NCBI GenBank assembly: GCA_905210385.1
Contig: CAJLWS010000100.1
Span: 1-5,863, forward strand
DNA length: 5,863 bases
Direction of reading: 5' to 3'
DNA from: an uncultured Eubacteriales bacterium
GTDB taxonomy: Bacteria; Bacillota; Clostridia; Oscillospirales; Oscillospiraceae
The position numbers were made by a program, and so were the translations under genes. Each line of letters opens with the position of its first letter. The stretch's first letter is position 1. Positions 1 to 4,853 of the stretch are shown here, in pieces. The notes under the pieces were generated by a model, which did not search any database, was not told the DNA's origin, and saw nothing but the letters and a program-made list of their open reading frames with translations.

Positions 1-55
1 GGGCATACCCCCGGGCGGCCGCCTGCCGTTCAAAGGCCCACATGGCCTCGGTCAT
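1..55 (-). CDS. rnhB: Ribonuclease HII, N-terminal fragment (probable)
   Basis: Only the first 18 codons are inside the window; the gene runs off the left edge. The start ATG lies three bases after the ylqF stop codon and has an excellent AGGAGGT ribosome binding site at 63-69, seven bases upstream, inside the end of ylqF, so the two genes are likely translationally coupled. The visible peptide begins MTEAMWAFERQAAARGY, which fits the N-terminal lead-in (a helical segment with a WxxE pattern) that precedes the catalytic motif in RNase HII proteins of clostridia; the catalytic DEAGRG motif is outside the window. In Firmicutes the order rplS-ylqF-rnhB is common. RNase HII removes ribonucleotides misincorporated into DNA and RNA of RNA-DNA hybrids. 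The assignment rests on gene order and a short peptide, so the identity is probable rather than proven. Confidence 0.7.
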   Translation of the reverse strand, partial: MTEAMWAFERQAAARGYA

Positions 56-58
56 CCA

Positions 59-913
59 TCACACCTCCTCCAGCATCTCCAGTGTAAAGCGCCCCAGCTT
101 GCCGGCCCGGAACTCGTCCAGCAGCACCTTTGCCATCCGCTCGGTGTCCACTTCTCCCCCGGAGACGAGCATCCCCCGCTTCCGGCCGGCCCGCTCCAGC
201 AGTTTCCAGCCGGGCGCGTCCCGGTCCACGTCCATCCGGTACCGCTCCGCAAGCGCCTTGGGATAGCGGTCCCGCAGCAGATCCATGAGGGCGGCGGCCA
301 GAGCCTCGCTGTCCATTACCTCGTCCTTTACTGCTCCTGTGAAGGCTAGGTGCAGCCCTGTGGTCTCGTCCTCAAACTTCGGCCAGAGGATCCCCGGCGT
401 GTCCAGCAGTTCTAGGCCGCTGTCCACCCGTACCCACTGCTTGCCCCGGGTGACCCCGGGCCGGTCCCCTGCCTTGGCGGACTTCTTCTTGGAGATTTTG
501 TTGATCAGGGTGGATTTGCCCACGTTGGGCACCCCCACCACCATGACCCGCACCGGGCGGCCCACCTGGCCTTTGACCCTCCAGCCCTCGATCTTGTCCT
601 TGAGGGCCGCCTTGACCACCGAAGAGAACTGGCCCACCCCCCGGCCGGTCTTGGCGTCCGTCTCCAGCACCGCGTAGCCCCGGCTGCGGAAATCTGCCAG
701 CCAGCGGGCGGTCTGCTGAGGGTCGGCCTGGTCTGCCCGGTTGAAGATCATCATGCGGGGCCGGTCGGCCACCATGGAGTCGATGTCCGGGTTGCGGCTG
801 GACACGGGAATACGGGCATCCACCACTTCCGCCACCATGTCCACGAACTTCACGTCCTCCTCCATCTGGCGGCGGGTCTTGGTCATGTGGCCCGGATACC
901 ATTGAATATTCAC
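59..913 (-). CDS. ylqF: Ribosome biogenesis GTPase YlqF/RbgA
   Basis: This 284-residue protein is the circularly permuted GTPase that acts late in assembly of the 50S ribosomal subunit (known for B. subtilis RbgA, of nearly the same length). The G motifs appear in permuted order: G4 as NRAD at 58-61, a G5-like TDAKTG at 85-90, G1 Walker A GVPNVGKS at 127-134, G2 threonine near 155 in RPGVTRG, and G3 DTPG at 171-174. The N-terminus IQWYPGHM is the family hallmark, which fixes the start at a GTG codon at 911-913; ATG codons further inside would remove it. A GGAGGAGG ribosome binding site lies at 923-930. The C-terminal part after about 220 is the helical RNA-binding region (ANTAR-like in known RbgA). 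The usual lysine of NKxD is arginine here. It sits between rplS and rnhB and has no clear promoter of its own, so it probably depends on readthrough from rplS. Confidence 0.96.
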   Translation of the reverse strand: MNIQWYPGHMTKTRRQMEEDVKFVDMVAEVVDARIPVSSRNPDIDSMVADRPRMMIFNRADQADPQQTARWLADFRSRGYAVLETDAKTGRGVGQFSSVVKAALKDKIEGWRVKGQVGRPVRVMVVGVPNVGKSTLINKISKKKSAKAGDRPGVTRGKQWVRVDSGLELLDTPGILWPKFEDETTGLHLAFTGAVKDEVMDSEALAAALMDLLRDRYPKALAERYRMDVDRDAPGWKLLERAGRKRGMLVSGGEVDTERMAKVLLDEFRAGKLGRFTLEMLEEV

Positions 914-973
914 ATTCAAGCACCTCCTCCAGCCCCTGGCAGCGCCGAGGGCCGCTCGTCCTTTTCTGGATGC

Positions 974-1001
974 AAAAAAGGAGCGGGGTATCCGCTCCTT
1001 T
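974..1001 (-). terminator. Intrinsic terminator after rplS
   Basis: Read on the minus strand, a 10-bp perfect stem (arms 992-1001 and 977-986, core GGAGCGG/CCGCTCC flanked by AAA/TTT) closes a five-base loop and is followed by six T residues at 974-979. It lies 21 bp after the rplS stop codon and 61 bp before the ylqF start. This is a textbook factor-independent terminator. As no promoter is obvious between it and ylqF, it probably acts as an attenuating, partly leaky terminator that lowers ylqF and rnhB expression relative to L19. Confidence 0.88.
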
Positions 1002-1022
1002 CCTGTGCTGAAAGCTCCTGAA

Positions 1023-1364
1023 TTACAGGTCCTCCTTGACCTTGGCGGCCTTGCCCACCCGGTCACGCAGATAGTACAGCTTGGCACGGCGCACCTTGCC
1101 CCGGCGCACGGTCTCCACCTTCTCAATCGTGGGAGCATGCAGAGGGAACACCTTCTCCACGCCCACGCCGTAAGAGATGCGGCGCACGGTGAAGCTCTCC
1201 TCAATGCCGCCGTGCTTCTTGGCGATCACGGTGCCCTCAAACACCTGGATCCGCTCACGGCTGCCTTCCTTGACCCGGATATGCACACGAACGGTGTCGC
1301 CCACGTTGACTTCGGGGACATCCTCCTTCATGTACTTCTGGCTGAACTGCTTCATCAGTTCCAT
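1023..1364 (-). CDS. rplS: 50S ribosomal protein L19
   Basis: The 113-residue product matches bacterial L19 over its whole length, which is typically about 114-120 residues. Recognisable blocks are the N-terminal helix, the VGDTVRVHIRVKEGSRER strand region (residues 21-38), FEGTVIAKK (43-51), SFTVRRISYGVGVEKVFPLH (57-76) and the basic end RRAKLYYLRD (92-101). L19 sits at the interface of the 30S and 50S subunits and contributes to the inter-subunit bridges. The ATG at 1362-1364 has a strong AGGAGG ribosome binding site centred about 1376, with a spacer of eight bases. A SigA-type promoter and a structured leader lie upstream and a strong terminator follows. The gene is first in the minus-strand block leading to ylqF and rnhB. 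Nothing in it looks unusual. Confidence 0.99.
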   Translation of the reverse strand: MELMKQFSQKYMKEDVPEVNVGDTVRVHIRVKEGSRERIQVFEGTVIAKKHGGIEESFTVRRISYGVGVEKVFPLHAPTIEKVETVRRGKVRRAKLYYLRDRVGKAAKVKEDL

Positions 1365-1386
1365 GTTTATTTCCTCCTAATCATAG

Positions 1387-1414
1387 GCGTTCATGCGCCA
1401 TGAGGATCGCACGC
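1387..1414 (-). promoter_or_regulatory. Structured leader of rplS, candidate L19 autoregulatory element
   Basis: The rplS transcript should begin near 1436, giving a leader of about 70 bases. Within it, GCGT (1411-1414) pairs with ACGC (1387-1390) and GCG (1408-1410) pairs with CGC (1395-1397), a seven-pair hairpin with a four-base bulge and a ten-base loop, ending just upstream of the ribosome binding site. L19 leaders that bind L19 are known in low-GC Gram-positive bacteria; whether this hairpin belongs to that family cannot be decided by eye. Confidence 0.4.
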
Positions 1415-1442
1415 AGAGGACCGCCCTTTTTCAGACTGTAGT

Positions 1443-1471
1443 AGTCTACCACACAAACGCCCGGATTGCAA
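1443..1471 (-). promoter_or_regulatory. SigA-type promoter of rplS
   Basis: On the minus strand a -35 element TTGCAA (1466-1471) and a -10 element TAGACT (1443-1448) are separated by 17 bases, the ideal SigA spacing. An A/T-rich tract, including an A run at 1495-1500, lies just upstream and could act as an UP element. The predicted transcription start is about 70 bases before the rplS ATG. Confidence 0.8.
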
Positions 1472-1534
1472 GTGATTTTTCCTCTTTCTAAAAGTTTTTT
1501 CGAGCCGAAAGGTGAATCCGCTCCCGGCCTGCCC

Positions 1535-1562
1535 TTGCATTTCCCGGGACATATGGTATAAT
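1535..1562 (+). promoter_or_regulatory. SigA-type extended -10 promoter of the ABM/rmlB unit
   Basis: TTGCAT at 1535-1540 and a perfect TATAAT at 1557-1562 are 16 bases apart, and the -10 is preceded by TGG (1554-1556), an extended -10 element. The promoter points away from the rplS promoter, with about 60 bp between the two -35 elements. The -10 sits inside a short inverted repeat, ATGGT (1553-1557) and ACCAT (1566-1570), which could be an operator, but the arms are only five bases. Confidence 0.75.
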
Positions 1563-1617
1563 TTCACCATCAGACGCCCCAGCCTGGAGGCCAGGGTGCG
1601 GAAAGGTTGTGACGTGG

Positions 1618-1911
1618 ATGAATCCAATGGTGCTGCTGGTCACCTATACCGCAAAGCCTGGTATGGGAGACGCCTTTCTCCGGGAGGTCGCCGCCCGGGG
1701 CATCCTATCCAAGATCCGTCAGGAGGACGGCTGCCTTGCCTATGAGTATTACCGCTCTGCGGAAGACACGGAGAAAATTCTCCTGCTGGAGCGTTGGGAG
1801 AGTCCGTTCCACCAGAAAGTACACATGTCCCAGCCCCACATGGCGGAGTTGAGTCAACTCAAGAACAGCTATATCTCCGACGTCCAGCTCCAGCGCCTGT
1901 CTCTGATGTGA
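1618..1911 (+). CDS. Antibiotic biosynthesis monooxygenase (ABM/YgiN-fold) domain protein
   Basis: This 97-residue protein is a single dimeric alpha-beta-barrel (ABM) domain. The visible signature is the opening strand MVLLVTYTAKPG (4-15), helix 1 (16-34), the EDGCLAYEYYRS turn (36-47), the strand ILLLERWES (54-62) with its conserved tryptophan, and helix VHMSQPHM (68-75). Proteins of this fold include quinol monooxygenases (YgiN), heme-degrading enzymes and many of unknown substrate; I cannot assign a reaction. The start is uncertain: a GTG at 1609 is possible but has AAGG only two bases upstream, while the ATG at 1618 has GGAAAGG at 1600-1606, 11 bases away, and the domain only begins near residue 4; ATG 1627 would also keep the whole domain. 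An extended -10 promoter lies about 50 bases upstream. No terminator follows, so it is probably co-transcribed with rmlB 73 bp downstream. Confidence 0.88.
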   Translation: MNPMVLLVTYTAKPGMGDAFLREVAARGILSKIRQEDGCLAYEYYRSAEDTEKILLLERWESPFHQKVHMSQPHMAELSQLKNSYISDVQLQRLSLM

Positions 1912-1984
1912 ACCGCTGTCCCGGCGGAAGAAAAGGAGGGTCGGGAGCCGTCCTGTTCCCACAGGATCTGCCCCGCAACGTCAT

Positions 1985-2968
1985 ATGAAACTCCTCATCA
2001 CCGGCGCCGCCGGCTTCATCGGCTCCCATTTCGTGGACTATGTCCTGGACCACCATCCGGAGGACACCGTTATCGGGCTGGATAAGCTCACTTACGCCGG
2101 GAACCTGGACAACTTAGCGGGCCGTCTGCAGGACTGTCGCTTCCGGTTTTTCCGGGCGGACATCTGCGACCGGGAGGCCGTATTCCCCCTGTTGGAGCGG
2201 GAGAGCGTGGACTGCATCGTCAACTTTGCCGCGGAGAGCCATGTGGACCGCTCCCTGCAGGATCCGGGTGTCTTCCTGCGCACCAACGTGCTTGGCGTGG
2301 GTGTGCTGCTGGACGGGACCGCCCAGTTCGGCGTGTCCCGTTTTCACCAGGTCTCCACCGACGAGGTATACGGAGACCTCCCCCTGGACCGGCCGGAACT
2401 GAAGTTCGACGAGGGTAGCCCCCTGTGCCCGTCCAGCCCCTATTCCGCCTCCAAGGCCGCGGCCGACCTGCTGGCCCTGTCCTACTTCCGGTCCTTCGGC
2501 ACGCCGGTCACCATCACCCGCTCCTCCAACAACTACGGCCCCCGGCAGTATCCGGAGAAGCTGATCCCCCGGATGATCCGCCGGGCCCGGGCCGGCCGCC
2601 CCCTGCCCGTCTACGGGGACGGACGCAACGTCCGGGACTGGATCCACGTGCTGGACCACTGTGCCGCCGTGGACCTGGTGATCCGAAAGGGACGAGTGGG
2701 CGAGGTCTACAATGTGGGCGGCGGCAACGAGCGGTCCAACCTGGACCTAATCCGGCTGTTGCTCTCCCTGATGGGAAAAGACGAAGCCCTCATCTCCTTT
2801 ATCGCAGACAGGAAGGGCCATGACCGCCGCTATGCCGTCAGTACGGAGAAAATTTCCACCCAGCTAGGCTGGCGCCCGGCTGTGGAATTCAACTCTGGCA
2901 TCCGGGAAACCATCCGGTGGTATCTGAGGCAGCCGGTCTCAGAGCTTGATCCGGCAAATCTAAGTTAA
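1985..2968 (+). CDS. rfbB: dTDP-glucose 4,6-dehydratase (RmlB/RfbB family)
   Basis: This 327-residue cytosolic short-chain dehydrogenase/reductase-type enzyme converts dTDP-glucose to dTDP-4-keto-6-deoxyglucose, the second step toward dTDP-rhamnose and other deoxysugars, using bound NAD+. The motifs are complete: Rossmann GAAGFIG at 7-13, LDKLTYAGN at 32-40, FAAESHVDRS at 81-90, the active-site TDE at 125-127, the catalytic YxxxK pair Y153 and K157, SNNYGPRQYPEKLIP at 181-195 and the nucleotide-sugar segment RNVRDWIHV at 214-222. These motifs are those of RmlB rather than other UDP-sugar epimerases. Length is at the short end of the usual 320-360. The N-terminus fixes the start at ATG 1985, yet there is no Shine-Dalgarno at normal distance; a strong AAAAGGAGGG lies at 1931-1940, 44 bases upstream, with a 6-bp hairpin (1951-1966) between. 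No rmlA, rmlC or rmlD is in the window. It could feed cell-wall, capsule or spore-coat sugars. Confidence 0.95.
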   Translation: MKLLITGAAGFIGSHFVDYVLDHHPEDTVIGLDKLTYAGNLDNLAGRLQDCRFRFFRADICDREAVFPLLERESVDCIVNFAAESHVDRSLQDPGVFLRTNVLGVGVLLDGTAQFGVSRFHQVSTDEVYGDLPLDRPELKFDEGSPLCPSSPYSASKAAADLLALSYFRSFGTPVTITRSSNNYGPRQYPEKLIPRMIRRARAGRPLPVYGDGRNVRDWIHVLDHCAAVDLVIRKGRVGEVYNVGGGNERSNLDLIRLLLSLMGKDEALISFIADRKGHDRRYAVSTEKISTQLGWRPAVEFNSGIRETIRWYLRQPVSELDPANLS

Positions 2969-2978
2969 AGTGTTGCTC

Positions 2979-3019
2979 AAAGGGTGGACGCATCGGTCTG
3001 CAGAGCGTCCGCCCTTTTT
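2979..3019 (+). terminator. Intrinsic terminator after rfbB, between convergent genes
   Basis: A 13-bp stem with one T-G wobble (arms 2979-2991 and 3005-3017, core GGACGC/GCGTCC) closes a 13-base loop and is followed by five T residues at 3015-3019 on the plus strand. It begins 10 bp after the rfbB stop codon and ends 4 bp before the stop codon of the convergent M50 gene. On the minus strand only three T residues follow the stem, so it mainly serves the plus-strand transcript but may also weakly end the minus-strand one. Confidence 0.88.
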
Positions 3020-3023
3020 GCCG

Positions 3024-3614
3024 TCAAGCGCCCCGCCCGGGCCGTAGTGTACACCACAATAACCAAATGGCCGTCAGGATCAGTGTCACGTTTCCGTACA
3101 CCACTGCGGCAACAGCCCCCACGCCTGCCAGAAGTCCTGCAAGGACTGCCGAGATCACCGCCAGGGCGGTGGGTGTCCAGGGTAGTCCCAAACAGCCGCC
3201 CAGCAGATTTTCCGCCAGCCTTCCCCCATCCATAGGCGGGATCGGCAACAGATTGAACGCTCCAATCCATACGCTGGACACGGCCAGAATCCTCAGCCCC
3301 AACGCAAAGGCAGGGGCAGCCAGCAGCAGGTTCACTGCCGGGCCGGCCAGCAAGGTCAAATTCTCCTGGCCATAGGACAATGGCCGAAAATACTCAAAGC
3401 GCAGCTCTGCCCCCACTGCGCTCAGCCTCAAGCGCCCTACCCGTCCTCCAAAGGACAGGGACGCTGCCATGTGCCCCAACTCATGTAGGGCGCAGGCCAA
3501 AACTGCCCAGGGCAGCAGCCCAGCGCCTTCATCCAGATAGAGCAGCGCTGCCATTAAGAGGAGAAAACCCGGGGTGATTTCCAGCTTGGGTTTGGATTCA
3601 GGATAGGTCCACAT
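3024..3614 (-). CDS. M50 family site-2 protease, SpoIVFB-like
   Basis: This 196-residue integral membrane zinc protease cleaves substrates within or next to the membrane. Both signatures of the family are intact: HELGH at 44-48 (zinc ligands H44 and H48, catalytic E45) inside the second membrane segment, and NLLPIPPMDG at 121-130 with the third zinc ligand D129. GPAVNLLLA (91-99) is also typical. About five or six hydrophobic segments are visible (roughly 14-30, 33-52, 86-108, 110-127, 150-172, 174-188). B. subtilis SpoIVFB is about 290 residues and ends with a CBS domain, absent here. The ATG at 3614 overlaps the end of the M23 gene by 17 bases and has no Shine-Dalgarno sequence, which suggests translation coupled to the upstream gene; a TTG at 3629 is the alternative start. 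Its place after a LytM-domain gene under a SigE promoter argues for a sporulation role. The substrate (pro-SigK in B. subtilis) is not visible here. Confidence 0.9.
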   Translation of the reverse strand: MWTYPESKPKLEITPGFLLLMAALLYLDEGAGLLPWAVLACALHELGHMAASLSFGGRVGRLRLSAVGAELRFEYFRPLSYGQENLTLLAGPAVNLLLAAPAFALGLRILAVSSVWIGAFNLLPIPPMDGGRLAENLLGGCLGLPWTPTALAVISAVLAGLLAGVGAVAAVVYGNVTLILTAIWLLWCTLRPGRGA

Positions 3615-4563
3615 AGTAAGCGGGATCAAGGCGGATGTCGTCCTTCTCGATGGTAAAGTGCAAATGAGGCCCGGTGGCGTTGCCCGTCTCCCCCACCAGG
3701 GCCACCGTCTGCCCGCAGGTCACCTCATCCCCCTTGCTCACCAGAAGCTGGCTGCAGTGGGCGTAGAAGCTGGCCACGTTGTTGTCATGGCGGATCTTCA
3801 GGTACAGGCCGAACTCGTCGCTCTCCCCGATATACTCCACCACGCCGTCGGCGAAGGCGCCAATCTCCGTCCCCTCCGCCGCGCCGATGTCCAGGGCCAG
3901 GTGGAACTCATGGTCCCCGTCGATGGGGTTGTCCCGATAGCCGAAGGTGGAAGTGACAGAGCCCTGGACCGGCACCGCCGTCTCCTCCAGCCCCAGCTCG
4001 TAGTAGGCAAAGCTCACGTTGGCGGGCAGGGCGACTCCGTCGTCGGTATAGGCCTGGGCCACCGCTGTAACGATCTCCGGAGTGGATTCCGGCTCCGGTT
4101 CCGGCTCCTGGCTCTCCGCTGGCTCTGTCTCCTCCGCGTCCACCAGCACCATCACCCCAGTCTGGGACACATAGTCCAATCCCAACCTGCTCGTCTGGCT
4201 CAGCATCGTTCCAGGAATTGTCTCTGAGTTCTCAGGCGACGCGGTCTGCGACTGAGCGCCAAACACGGCAGATCCCAACTGGGCCAACGCGGACTGCATG
4301 TCTCCCTCCTCCAATGTTTGCTGAAACTGTTGAAATGCTGCCTGAAAATCTACGTCAGAGGTCAAGACTCGCTTCCACACCTGGATTTGCTCTGGGAAAA
4401 CCCCTCGGCCCAGGAAAACGAGGAGGAACAGCAACAGACTCACCAACAGCTGAATCAGTCTGCGCCGGTCTCGCTTCGGGGGCTGACTTCTCTTTCGCAC
4501 CCCAACCCTCTTTTTCCCGGCCCGGCGTCTGACGGAAGCATGCTGTCGATCGGTTGCGTTCAT
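3598..4563 (-). CDS. Membrane-anchored M23 (LytM) peptidase-domain protein, SpoIVFA-like
   Basis: The 321-residue product has a very basic cytoplasmic N-terminus (1-35, rich in Arg and Lys), one membrane segment (36-52), a variable region with an acidic Glu/Pro-rich linker (144-163), and a C-terminal M23/LytM domain (about 198-317). All catalytic features of the domain are present: HxxxD with H221 and D225, H269 in FYAHCSQL, and the GPHLHF motif with H300 and H302. It therefore looks able to cut peptidoglycan cross-links, unlike B. subtilis SpoIVFA, whose LytM domain is degenerate. The start is the ATG at 4561-4563, with AAGGAGGG at 4573-4580 nine bases upstream; an in-frame TTG 69 bases earlier lies within the SigE promoter and is rejected. 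It is the first gene of a two-gene operon with the M50 protease, the arrangement of spoIVFA-spoIVFB. A role like SpoIIQ (forespore LytM protein) is the main alternative, but the M50 partner favours SpoIVFA. Confidence 0.9.
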   Translation of the reverse strand: MNATDRQHASVRRRAGKKRVGVRKRSQPPKRDRRRLIQLLVSLLLFLLVFLGRGVFPEQIQVWKRVLTSDVDFQAAFQQFQQTLEEGDMQSALAQLGSAVFGAQSQTASPENSETIPGTMLSQTSRLGLDYVSQTGVMVLVDAEETEPAESQEPEPEPESTPEIVTAVAQAYTDDGVALPANVSFAYYELGLEETAVPVQGSVTSTFGYRDNPIDGDHEFHLALDIGAAEGTEIGAFADGVVEYIGESDEFGLYLKIRHDNNVASFYAHCSQLLVSKGDEVTCGQTVALVGETGNATGPHLHFTIEKDDIRLDPAYYVDLS

Positions 4564-4601
4564 ATCGCCATTCCCTCCTTGTATACGGCGGTTCTGACCA
4601 T

Positions 4602-4630
4602 ACTGTATGTCCACAACAGGGAAATTATGC
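4602..4630 (-). promoter_or_regulatory. SigE (mother-cell sporulation) promoter of the M23-M50 operon
   Basis: On the minus strand GCATAAT (4624-4630) and CATACAGT (4602-4609) are 14 bases apart. The B. subtilis SigE consensus is a -35 of (G/T)(A/C)ATATT and a -10 of CATACAnT with about 14 bases between: the -10 matches at every defined base and the -35 at six of seven. The expected start of transcription near 4595 gives a leader of about 32 bases that contains the AAGGAGGG site. In B. subtilis the spoIVF operon is a known SigE target, so promoter and gene identity support each other. Confidence 0.75.
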
Positions 4631-4754
4631 AATGCGCACGCCGCCCGTCAGTCAAGGAAATCCGACTGGAATTCGCTCTGAATCTTCCCGCATATTCCTC
4701 TGGTGTTGTAAGCACGCATAGCATCCTTTCAGCAAGCAGCCCCTCAAATATCCC

Positions 4755-4832
4755 AAATCGTTCTCATGAAATAGAAAAACGCGTCCAGAATTTTCTTCTG
4801 CAACGCGTTTTCCTGTTCTATTATGAGTATTT
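4755..4832 (-). terminator. Long imperfect inverted repeat acting as terminator of the flavodoxin-ferredoxin gene
   Basis: The core is an 8-9 bp stem (ACGCGTTTT at 4803-4811 with AAAACGCGT at 4776-4784) topped by a second 5-bp stem (4786-4790 with 4796-4800) and followed on the minus strand by five T residues (4775-4779), about 40 bp after the TAG stop of the upstream gene. The symmetry goes well beyond a terminator: AATAGAA (4770-4776) pairs with TTCTATT (4816-4822) and CTCAT (4763-4767) with ATGAG (4823-4827). On the plus strand the core is followed by four T residues, so it may work both ways. Confidence 0.7.
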
Positions 4833-4853
4833 CAATAAGATGGTGCACAAAGT

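Noticed and set aside
59..1204. A 381-codon frame that extends ylqF upstream through the terminator into rplS
   Set aside because: The extension crosses a terminator and is antisense-free but out of frame with rplS; the conserved N-terminus and the ribosome binding site place the start at 913.
1005..1403. Plus-strand open frame opposite rplS
   Set aside because: A mirror of the strongly biased rplS codon use; no ribosome binding site, promoter or protein family.
4632..4663. TTGACT (about 4650) as a SigA -35 for the M23 gene with CATAAT as its -10
   Set aside because: The gap would be 20 bases, too long for SigA, and the SigE pair in the same place fits far better.
4648..4719. A 23-residue minus-strand frame beginning MRAYNTRG with AAAGGA four bases upstream
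   Set aside because: Very short, poor spacing, no promoter seen and no known family; not enough to call a gene.
4560..4724. A 54-codon minus-strand frame starting at ATG 4724 whose stop overlaps the M23 start as ATGA
   Set aside because: The SigE promoter lies inside it, the spacing of its AAAGGA-like site is wrong, and the peptide shows no recognisable pattern; the overlap is likely chance.
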